Below, piece by piece: positions 1 to 4,954 of a DNA stretch of 6,257 nt (the first letter of the stretch is position 1; each line of letters begins with the position of its first letter). The notes under the pieces were generated by a model that did no database searches, had not been told where the DNA came from, and saw only the letters and a program-made list of their open reading frames with translations. The translations under genes were made by a program, and so were the position numbers. This DNA is from Candidatus Zhuqueibacterota bacterium 4572_119 (GTDB lineage: Bacteria > Zhuqueibacterota > Zhuqueibacteria > Thermofontimicrobiales > Thermofontimicrobiaceae), in NCBI GenBank assembly GCA_002084535.1, contig NBLI01000203.1, forward strand, positions 1 through 6,257, read 5' to 3'.

Positions 1-111
1 GAACTCCCCAACGGGGATATCTGTTTTCTTAACAAAGCCAAGTATATCCGTATAAAATTTCAGGGCTTTATCCTGATCTTCAACCATAACACTGCTGAGT
101 TTAATTCTCAT
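1..111 (-). CDS. VOC/glyoxalase-fold protein, N-terminal 37 residues only
   Basis: Partial gene that starts at the ATG at 109-111 and leaves the window at its left edge. The visible residues begin MRIKLSSVMVEDQDKALKFY and continue as TDILGFVKKTDIPVGEF. This is the first beta-alpha-beta unit typical of the vicinal oxygen chelate superfamily (glyoxalase I, bleomycin-resistance proteins, PhnB-like proteins): a short beta strand ending in V(M)V.D, a helix with the A-L-x-F-Y pattern, then the LGF turn. A GGAG ribosome-binding sequence sits 6 bases before the ATG, which supports the start. The metal ligands and substrate pocket lie mostly outside the window, so enzyme, antibiotic-binding protein or uncharacterised PhnB-like protein cannot be separated. 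It follows mutS2 on the same strand after a 53-base gap in which I see no convincing terminator or promoter, so read-through from mutS2 is possible. Confidence 0.75.
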   Translation of the reverse strand, partial: MRIKLSSVMVEDQDKALKFYTDILGFVKKTDIPVGEF

Positions 112-164
112 AAAATCTCCGATTAGTTTCCCTGATGAATTATCCTAAATTTAAACAAAATCAA

Positions 165-2549
165 TTATTTCAATTTAACTACACTCATCCCGGTATCACC
201 CAAACTCCATTCTGGAAAATTCCGGCTTTTGACCCGCGGGTGTTTGTCAAGAAATGTGTAAATACCCTTTCTCAAACTCCCTGTCCCTTTGCCGTGAATG
301 ACATACACCTGGTCGAATCCTGAAATCAACGCCTCATCCAAAAACTTATCTATGACGGCGATCCCTTCTTCAACGGTGCAACCACGAATATCTATTTCAT
401 TGCTGGTTAAATTTTTTAAATTGGCGCTGATGTTTACCCGCGCTTTTCCCGCTTTTCTTTTCTTTGTTTCAGCTACCGGGAACAATTCGTTCAACGGTGC
501 TTTTATTTTAACTTCACCGGTTTGCAGCATAACCCGTCCTGATGAGTCTGGCAGGGAGACCACCAGCCCCCTGGAGTTGAATGTCTGCCAAAAGACCTCT
601 TGTCCAATCTCTACTTTTTTTAGCGGCTCTTTTGTCGCGCCTGGCTGACTTTTTCTTTCAGAAACTTTTTTACTCTGCTGTTTAATTTTTTCTCTTTCCT
701 GCCGAATCAGCTCTTTGGAATTGCGAATCGCTTCCCGGCTCGCTTGCTGTTCCCTGATTTGCTTTACCGCGCGTTCGAGGGTTACATTCGCGCTTTTTAG
801 AATCTGCTCTGCTTCTTTTGCTGCCTCTTTTTTAAGTAAAGATTCCCTGTCTTTTATTTCCGATACTTTCCTGTCATACAGTTTGAGAAGCGAATTTAGA
901 CGGCTTTCTTTTTGGGAAAGTTCAGTAGTCAGATTTTGATATTTTAGCAAGCGCTCCTCAAGGTCAGTTAAAAGCGCTTCCACCTGGGTTTTCTTTTCGC
1001 CAACCAGCTCTCTCGCTCTTGTCGTAATTTCTTCCGCGACTCCCAACCTTTGCGCGATTTCGTATCCATAACTTGAACCGGGGATTCCCAAACGAAATCT
1101 GTACGTGGGTTCCAGGGTATCCCGGTTGAATTCCATGGAACCATTTTCCACGAAGTCAGTTTCATGGGCAAAAACCTTGAGCGCTCCCTGGTGCGTGGAA
1201 ACAATTGTTAAGCTGCCGATTGAAGTTAATTTTTCGATCACAGCAATAGCCAGGGCAGCGCCTTCATCCGGATCCGTCCCTGAGCCAATCTCATCAATTA
1301 AAACCAGGTTTTTCCTGTCCGCGTTATCCGTGATGTTTTTCAAAGCTGCCACATGCGAAGAGAAAGTTGACAGGTCATTTTCCAACGATTGCTGATCACC
1401 GATTCTGGCAAAAATATTTTTAAAAATTGCTACATTTGAACTCGGATCAGCAGGAATATGCAACCCGCAGGAGACCATCAGACTCAACAAACCAATCGTT
1501 TTTAAAGCAACTGTTTTCCCTCCCGCGTTAGGCCCGCTGATCACCAGGCTGTTAAACCTCTCTCCCATTGCAAGGTCGAATGGCACCACATCCCGCTCTG
1601 TTCCGTAGCGTAAAACCAGCAGCGGATGCTTACCCTTGATAATTTCCAATTTATTGTTTGAATTTATCGCCGGTTGAAACGCCTGCAATTCTCTGGAGAA
1701 TCGCGCCTTTGCATAAATAAAATCTATTTTTCCCAAGGAATTGACTGTATCTGCTACTTCAACAATGTTGTTCCGGATCAATGAAGTCAATTTTAATAAA
1801 ATTCTTTCAACTTCTCTTTTTTCTTCAATTTTTAATGTGCGAATTTTATTGCCCAATTCCAGAGATTCCATGGGCTCGACAAACAGAGTCGCGCCAGTGG
1901 CGGATTGATCATGAACCAGCCCCTTCACACGACGGCGATGTTCATCCTTTACCATGAGGACCAGCCTGCCATTGCGTACAGCGATGAGGCTTTCCTGCAA
2001 ATACCCTTTACCGGAAAAAGTTGAAAGCATACTTTCCAGCTTTTTCCTGATTTGCTCCTCCTGGCTTTTAATGCTGCGGCGAATTCTGTTAAGCTCGGCG
2101 CTGGCGTGATCAAAAAGTTCATACGTTGCCAAATCAACGCAGCGCGTTATTTCTTTTTCAATTTCTTTGAAAACAAAAATAGAAACGCAAATCCGCGCAA
2201 GAAGTGGATAGTTTTCTTTTCGCTTTTTCAGGTAATCACTAATTCGCCTTCCAACTTTCAGGGTCTGCGATACACGAGTTAGCTCCTCAGGTGAAAGATA
2301 ACTTCCTTCCAATTGAATCTTGTCTATTTCGGGTGTAATATCTTTTAAACCTGATATAGGAAAAGGATCGTCGAAATCCAGTATATCGCGTAGTTCGGTA
2401 ACTTGTTTGAGCTTTTTCTCGATTAATGACAGGTCGGTTAACCGCTCTAATTCCTGAACATGTTTTTGTCCTAATGGGGAAACAGGGAGATGAATGAGGT
2501 GTTCGATTATTTTATCAAACTCTAATATTGAGAGAACTTCTTTTTCCAA
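165..2549 (-). CDS. mutS2: MutS2 family ATPase/endonuclease (794 aa)
   Basis: MutS2 proteins are MutS relatives without the mismatch-recognition domain. They are known to suppress homologous recombination by acting on branched DNA and, in Bacillus, to rescue collided ribosomes. The 794 residues match the usual length of about 780-800. Visible in order are a helical core and clamp (about 1-330), Walker A GPNAGGKT (339-346), the signature STFSSHV (394-400), Walker B LVLIDEIGSGTDPDEG (415-430), the STH switch (451-453), a charged coiled coil (about 520-635), a KOW-like beta segment (about 645-690) and a C-terminal Smr nuclease domain with IDIRG (719-723) and HGKGTGSLR (752-760). The ABC ATPase and Smr motifs look intact. 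The start is TTG at 2547-2549, preceded only by a weak GGTG. It is chosen because the N-terminus (EVLSILEFDKIIEHL) already fits the family and no upstream start exists before an in-frame stop. It lies 14 bases after cvpA. Confidence 0.96.
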   Translation of the reverse strand: MEKEVLSILEFDKIIEHLIHLPVSPLGQKHVQELERLTDLSLIEKKLKQVTELRDILDFDDPFPISGLKDITPEIDKIQLEGSYLSPEELTRVSQTLKVGRRISDYLKKRKENYPLLARICVSIFVFKEIEKEITRCVDLATYELFDHASAELNRIRRSIKSQEEQIRKKLESMLSTFSGKGYLQESLIAVRNGRLVLMVKDEHRRRVKGLVHDQSATGATLFVEPMESLELGNKIRTLKIEEKREVERILLKLTSLIRNNIVEVADTVNSLGKIDFIYAKARFSRELQAFQPAINSNNKLEIIKGKHPLLVLRYGTERDVVPFDLAMGERFNSLVISGPNAGGKTVALKTIGLLSLMVSCGLHIPADPSSNVAIFKNIFARIGDQQSLENDLSTFSSHVAALKNITDNADRKNLVLIDEIGSGTDPDEGAALAIAVIEKLTSIGSLTIVSTHQGALKVFAHETDFVENGSMEFNRDTLEPTYRFRLGIPGSSYGYEIAQRLGVAEEITTRARELVGEKKTQVEALLTDLEERLLKYQNLTTELSQKESRLNSLLKLYDRKVSEIKDRESLLKKEAAKEAEQILKSANVTLERAVKQIREQQASREAIRNSKELIRQEREKIKQQSKKVSERKSQPGATKEPLKKVEIGQEVFWQTFNSRGLVVSLPDSSGRVMLQTGEVKIKAPLNELFPVAETKKRKAGKARVNISANLKNLTSNEIDIRGCTVEEGIAVIDKFLDEALISGFDQVYVIHGKGTGSLRKGIYTFLDKHPRVKSRNFPEWSLGDTGMSVVKLK

Positions 2550-2563
2550 TTCAAAGCACCGCT

Positions 2564-3175
2564 TTATTTTCCTTCAAATTCACTTAAAAAATCTTCTGCT
2601 TTGGTGTCCATTACCGCTTTGGAATGGACGCTCAACGATTCCTTCATTTCTACATAAAATGATTTATATTTATCCAAAAAAATAACTTTAGTAACACCAT
2701 ACACAATGGGCAATACTCTTTTCATTGGCACAAAAAAAGCAGAATGATCTATTTGTTTGCTCATCAATCCGGACAAGCCTGTTAATGAAATTACAATTGT
2801 ACAAATGCTGACAAAAACAGCGCCTTTTAACAGTCCAAAAGCCGTCCCGGCAATTCTATCGATACTGCCGAGTGAAAATGAAAATTTTGAGAGCAGTTTT
2901 AGCTTGACTGATATCCAGCGGAAAAGAAGCATAATTGGAATAAATATTATTAAGAATGAAATCACAGTAATGGCGGAATGCGGCAAGCTCACTGTCCCAT
3001 AAAGCACGTTCGTAATATCTGACATATACCTGACTGCCAGAACCAGACTGACAAAAGTGCCAAAAAAGCTCATAAATTCTTTAATGAAACCTCTTTTGTA
3101 ACCACGGTAAATCGCAGTTAGTAAGATAAGAACAATAATAAAATCAATAATTATTTCATCTAATTCATTTGGCAT
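2564..3175 (-). CDS. cvpA: CvpA-family integral membrane protein (203 aa)
   Basis: CvpA proteins are inner-membrane proteins named for colicin V production in E. coli. Their molecular role is unsettled and has been linked to envelope stress tolerance. The protein has four likely membrane segments: roughly residues 8-24, 35-52, 66-85 and about 113-133. The family's conserved positively charged motif YRGYKRGFIKEF follows the first helix, and IDRIAGTAFGLLKG opens the last one. The C-terminal 60 or so residues are soluble and charged. The ATG at 3173-3175 (MPNELDEIIIDF) is chosen over a GTG at 3236-3238. The longer start would add 21 non-family residues encoded by a terminator-like hairpin. The ribosome-binding site is weak (TTGGTAAT). 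The gene is closely followed by mutS2, an arrangement seen in many bacteria, so the two are probably co-transcribed. Confidence 0.88.
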   Translation of the reverse strand: MPNELDEIIIDFIIVLILLTAIYRGYKRGFIKEFMSFFGTFVSLVLAVRYMSDITNVLYGTVSLPHSAITVISFLIIFIPIMLLFRWISVKLKLLSKFSFSLGSIDRIAGTAFGLLKGAVFVSICTIVISLTGLSGLMSKQIDHSAFFVPMKRVLPIVYGVTKVIFLDKYKSFYVEMKESLSVHSKAVMDTKAEDFLSEFEGK

Positions 3176-3201
3176 TTTTATTACCAATTTTTTTTGAGCA
3201 T

Positions 3202-3238
3202 AAAAAAAGCGAATAAAGTATAAAATCCCTTTATTCAC
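3202..3238 (-). terminator. AT-rich hairpin plus T7 tract between yqeY and cvpA
   Basis: Read on the minus strand, GTGAATAAAG (3238-3229) pairs with CTTTATTCGC (3218-3209), with one T-G wobble. This gives a 10-bp stem around the 10-base loop GGATTTTATA, followed at once by seven T residues (3208-3202). The layout is that of an intrinsic terminator 26 bases after the yqeY stop. The stem is mostly A-T, so termination would probably be partial. On the plus strand the same stem is followed by five T residues, but no plus-strand gene ends here. A TATACT at 3222-3217 inside the loop and stem could instead be a -10 element. Confidence 0.55.
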
Positions 3239-3246
3239 TTTTTGAA
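3217..3246 (-). promoter_or_regulatory. Possible promoter for cvpA-mutS2 overlapping the hairpin
   Basis: On the minus strand TTCAAA (3246-3241, four of six matches to TTGACA) and TATACT (3222-3217, five of six matches to TATAAT) are separated by 18 bases. They lie about 40 bases upstream of the cvpA ATG. This would give cvpA-mutS2 its own start after the terminator-like hairpin. The sequence is AT-rich, so chance matches are likely, and the element shares bases with the hairpin. Confidence 0.25.
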
Positions 3247-3263
3247 ATTATTTTAAGAAGTTT

Positions 3264-3707
3264 TCAAGCCAATTTTGAACGGACAATTGTCTGGACTTTT
3301 TTTCCATCAGCTTTGCCTTTTAAACGTTTCATCGCCTCAGACATGACTTTTCCCAAATCCCGCAAACTTGTGGCGCCGGTTTCTTCAATAATGGCTGCCA
3401 CTTCCTGTTCAATATCTTTATCACTTATTTGTTCGGGTAAAAATTCATTAATTATTGCCAACTCTTTTTGCTCTTGTTCGAGCAAATCTTCACGTCCACT
3501 CGTTTCATAAACCGTAATCGCTTCTTTTCTTCTTTTTGCGGCGGTAGTTAAAACACTTAATTCCTGTTCCGGTGTCAATTCTTCACCGGAATCAATCCTG
3601 GCGTTTTTTAGCTGGGATATTAACATTCTGACCGTTCCCAGCCTGACCTGATCTTTTGTCTTCATGGCTTCTTTCATTTCGCTCATGAGTTTGTCAAGCA
3701 TCGACAT
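3264..3707 (-). CDS. yqeY: GatB/YqeY-domain protein (147 aa)
   Basis: YqeY is a small soluble all-helical protein related to the C-terminal tRNA-binding domain of GatB, a subunit of the tRNA-dependent amidotransferase. Its own function is not established, though a tRNA-related role is often assumed. The protein starts MSMLDKLMSEMKEAMKTKDQ. It carries the family features R(L)GTVRMLISQLKNARID near residues 22-38, AAKRRKEAITVYETSGREDL in the middle, ELAIINEFLPEQ, and a C-terminal helical part containing GKVMSEAMKRLKGKADGKKV. Two ATG codons are adjacent. The second (3705-3707) is preferred because it matches the family's M-S-x-L start and sits 6 bases from AGAGG; the first would be only 3 bases away. 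rpsU lies 84 bases upstream on the same strand, a pairing found in many bacterial genomes, so co-expression with bS21 is likely. Confidence 0.92.
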   Translation of the reverse strand: MSMLDKLMSEMKEAMKTKDQVRLGTVRMLISQLKNARIDSGEELTPEQELSVLTTAAKRRKEAITVYETSGREDLLEQEQKELAIINEFLPEQISDKDIEQEVAAIIEETGATSLRDLGKVMSEAMKRLKGKADGKKVQTIVRSKLA

Positions 3708-3719
3708 CATTTACCTCTC

Positions 3720-3782
3720 TAAAACGCCTGTTTTATATTTGATTTTATTTATCCTTGAGGATTCTTTCCTAATAAAAATCAA
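3720..3782 (-). other. Rpsu-yqeY spacer with two weak inverted repeats
   Basis: The spacer holds TTGATTTT (minus 3782-3775) matching AAAATCAA (minus 3746-3739) across about 28 bases. It also holds a smaller TAAAAC-GCCT-GTTTTA hairpin (3720-3735) just upstream of the yqeY ribosome-binding site. Neither is followed by a T-tract, so they are not convincing terminators. They could fold in the mRNA leader of yqeY, or be chance in AT-rich DNA. Confidence 0.25.
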
Positions 3783-3791
3783 AATATTACT

Positions 3792-3989
3792 TTACATGTT
3801 TTCCATTATTTGAAGCTTTCTCATTTTTCTTCTCGCAGCGTTTAACTTTCTTTTGCGGCGCTCACTCGGTTTTTCAAAATGCTGATGTTTTTTAATTTCA
3901 GACATCAAACCGGATTTTTCGCACGCTTTTGTAAATCGCTTGAAAGCTTTTTCAAATGGCTCACCCTCGCGTACTTTAACACTGGGCAT
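3792..3989 (-). CDS. rpsU: 30S ribosomal protein bS21 (65 aa)
   Basis: bS21 is a small basic protein of the 30S platform near the 3' end of 16S rRNA and helps translation initiation. The 65 residues open with MPSVKVREGEPFEKAFKRFT and contain ACEKSGLMSEIKKHQHFEKPSERRKRK, followed by a Lys/Arg-rich C-terminal helix. This matches the family from end to end. The ATG at 3987-3989 gives the canonical MPSVKV start. A TTG one codon upstream is also in frame and lies at a more usual distance from the ribosome-binding site, so it cannot be fully excluded. The gene has its own promoter-like sequence and the strongest Shine-Dalgarno sequence of the window, as expected for a highly expressed ribosomal protein. 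It heads the rpsU-yqeY-cvpA-mutS2 series. Confidence 0.97.
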   Translation of the reverse strand: MPSVKVREGEPFEKAFKRFTKACEKSGLMSEIKKHQHFEKPSERRKRKLNAARRKMRKLQIMENM

Positions 3990-4000
3990 CAATAAATCAA

Positions 4001-4006
4001 CCTCCT
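4001..4006 (-). promoter_or_regulatory. Strong Shine-Dalgarno sequence of rpsU
   Basis: AGGAGG, within the longer CGAGAGGAGG on the minus strand, is a full match to the anti-Shine-Dalgarno core. It lies 11 bases before the ATG at 3989, which is rather far, and 8 bases before the in-frame TTG at 3992. Family similarity favours the ATG. Confidence 0.85.
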
Positions 4007-4045
4007 CTCGTGTTTTTTTCTGTTTAATTTTCTCTCAAGTTGAAA

Positions 4046-4074
4046 AATATACTAAAATCAGCATTTAAAAGCAA
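4046..4074 (-). promoter_or_regulatory. Promoter of rpsU with A-tract upstream
   Basis: On the minus strand TTGCTT (4074-4069) and TATATT (4051-4046, five of six matches to TATAAT) are separated by exactly 17 bases. A run of nine A residues (4084-4076) ends one base before the -35, resembling an UP element. The -10 lies 56 bases upstream of the rpsU ATG. Position, spacing and the high expression expected for rpsU all fit a vegetative sigma-70-type promoter. Confidence 0.6.
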
Positions 4075-4159
4075 GTTTTTTTTTGGTGAATTGTAATACC
4101 TCAGTTACAGGTGGCAGACAGAGATGTCGTACACTTCAACTAAATAATAAATTGTGCCA
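4075..4159 (-). other. Non-coding stretch replacing the HIT gene's 3' end; possible insertion scar
   Basis: Between the premature stop of the HIT gene and the rpsU promoter lie about 80 bases with no similarity to a HIT C-terminus in any frame that I can read. AATTGT at 4089-4094 and its complement ACAATT at 4163-4168 bound an 80-bp piece, and another AATTGT at 4150-4155 can form a 6-bp hairpin with the right copy. The piece is more GC-rich in its middle (GACATCTCTGTCTGCCACCT on the minus strand) than its surroundings. This may be a leftover of an inserted element that removed the end of the gene. I cannot name a family. Confidence 0.3.
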
Positions 4160-4360
4160 TCAACAATTACCCATCAACTCTTTATGTTCAGTGCTAAGAT
4201 CATTCAAGGTTGGGATGTGTTCTTTGGGAATTATCAAAATATGCTCCGGCGCCTGTGAACGAATATCTCTAAACGCGATTACTTTATCATTTTGGTAAAT
4301 GATTTCGGCGGGCAAATCCCCTCTAACAATTTCACAAAAAATACATCTTTCTGATTCCAT
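4160..4360 (-). pseudogene. HIT-family (HinT-like) nucleotide hydrolase, C-terminally truncated
   Basis: HIT/HinT proteins are purine-nucleoside phosphoramidase-type hydrolases of about 110-140 residues that use a His-x-His-x-His motif near the C-terminus. The 66 residues here match the first 60% very well: zinc-type CIFC (6-9), EIVRGDLPAEIIYQND, VIAFRDIRSQAPEHILIIPKEHIP (27-50) and the LNDLSTEHKELMG helix (52-64). Then N-C and a TGA follow. The second half, with the HLHLH catalytic triad, is absent, and none of the three frames between here and rpsU restores it. The ATG at 4358-4360 lies 2 bases past the dtd stop and uses AAGGAG inside dtd's last codons, so translation was coupled to dtd. 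A GTG at 4364-4366 is too close to that site. The product is probably non-functional, though the reading frame is otherwise clean, which suggests recent loss. Confidence 0.8.
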
Positions 4361-4362
4361 CT

Positions 4363-4806
4363 TCACTCCTTACTTTCTACTAAAATTGTTACCGGTCCAT
4401 CGTTATTTATTTCCACCAACATCATTGCGCCAAACTCGCCAGTGGCGACTTTCAGCCCGCTTTGTTTTAAAAATTCTACGAATTTTAAATACAGCGGCTC
4501 TGAAATTTCGGGGTGAGCAGCATCCACAAAACTGGGGCGTCTGCCCTTTCGCGTGTTGCCATATAAAGTGAACTGGGAAATGACCAACAATTCTCCCCCG
4601 ACATCAAGAGCGGAAAGATTAAACTTCCCTTCCGCGTCTGAAAAAATGCGAAGGTTCACACATTTATCAGCGATGAATTTTGCGTCCTCTTCAGTGTCAC
4701 CATTTTTCACACCTAATAAAATCACCAGACCTTTTTTTATCCGCCCAACGACTTTTTCATCGATAGTAACCGAACCACTGGAAACCCGCTGAACCACTGC
4801 CCGCAT
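4363..4806 (-). CDS. dtd: D-aminoacyl-tRNA deacylase (147 aa)
   Basis: Dtd hydrolyses the ester bond of D-aminoacyl-tRNAs (and Gly-tRNA-Ala), recycling tRNA and keeping D-amino acids out of proteins. It acts as a cytosolic homodimer. The 147 residues match the family length of about 145-150. Visible are the start MRAVVQRVSSGSVTIDEKVV, LVILLGV, DKCVNLRIF, the active-site signature SQFTLYGNTRKGRRPSF (from residue 77) and the Gly-cisPro motif in NNDGPVT (G137-P138). These two motifs form the chiral-proofreading site, and both are intact. The ATG at 4804-4806 is chosen because MRAVVQRV is the canonical N-terminus and GGGGAG lies 4 bases upstream. An in-frame extension of ten residues has no family support. 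recQ lies upstream across a 148-base spacer with heptamer repeats, and the truncated HIT gene follows after 2 bases. Confidence 0.97.
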   Translation of the reverse strand: MRAVVQRVSSGSVTIDEKVVGRIKKGLVILLGVKNGDTEEDAKFIADKCVNLRIFSDAEGKFNLSALDVGGELLVISQFTLYGNTRKGRRPSFVDAAHPEISEPLYLKFVEFLKQSGLKVATGEFGAMMLVEINNDGPVTILVESKE

Positions 4807-4882
4807 TATTCTCCCCTTTAAACTTTTGTAAAACACTTCGAGTTTATTACTATTTTTTTTAATCGACCATAATTACAACTTC

Positions 4883-4945
4883 AGACAATCCCCACTCACC
4901 AATCACCAATCACCAATCACCAGTAACCAATCACCAGTAACAAAT
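4883..4945 (-). repeat. Degenerate heptamer tandem repeat (CACCAAT type), about nine units
   Basis: Read on the plus strand, seven-base units follow without a gap: AGACAAT, CCCCACT, CACCAAT three times, CACCAGT, AACCAAT, CACCAGT and AACAAAT. On the minus (coding) strand the unit is ATTGGTG or ACTGGTG. The array starts 10 bases after the recQ stop and ends about 77 bases before the dtd start. Such short heptamer arrays between genes recall the short tandemly repeated sequences (STRR) of cyanobacteria and slippage-prone repeats elsewhere. No function can be assigned. It has no palindromic arm, so a terminator role is unlikely. Confidence 0.9.
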
Positions 4946-4954
4946 TTCAGCTTC

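Noticed and set aside
298..648. Plus-strand open frame of about 116 codons
   Set aside because: It lies wholly antisense to well-conserved mutS2 sequence, has no ribosome-binding site I can see and resembles no protein family.
3176..3238. N-terminal extension of CvpA from GTG at 3238
   Set aside because: The added 21 residues are not part of the family, have no ribosome-binding site, and are encoded by the hairpin and its T-tract.
3739..3782. Terminator after rpsU
   Set aside because: The inverted repeat is A-T only, interrupted by mismatches and not followed by a T-tract on the minus strand.
3990..4159. Frameshifted C-terminal half of the HIT protein
   Set aside because: I read all three minus-strand frames between the HIT stop and rpsU and found no HLHLH or GGQ-like segment, so a simple frameshift does not explain the short product.
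4807..4882. Promoter for dtd
   Set aside because: Candidate elements such as TTGTAA and TAGTAA have wrong spacing (about 20 bases), and the AT-rich sequence gives many equally poor matches.
4883..4945. CRISPR-like array
   Set aside because: The units are only seven bases and contiguous, with no spacers, no palindromic repeat and no cas gene nearby.
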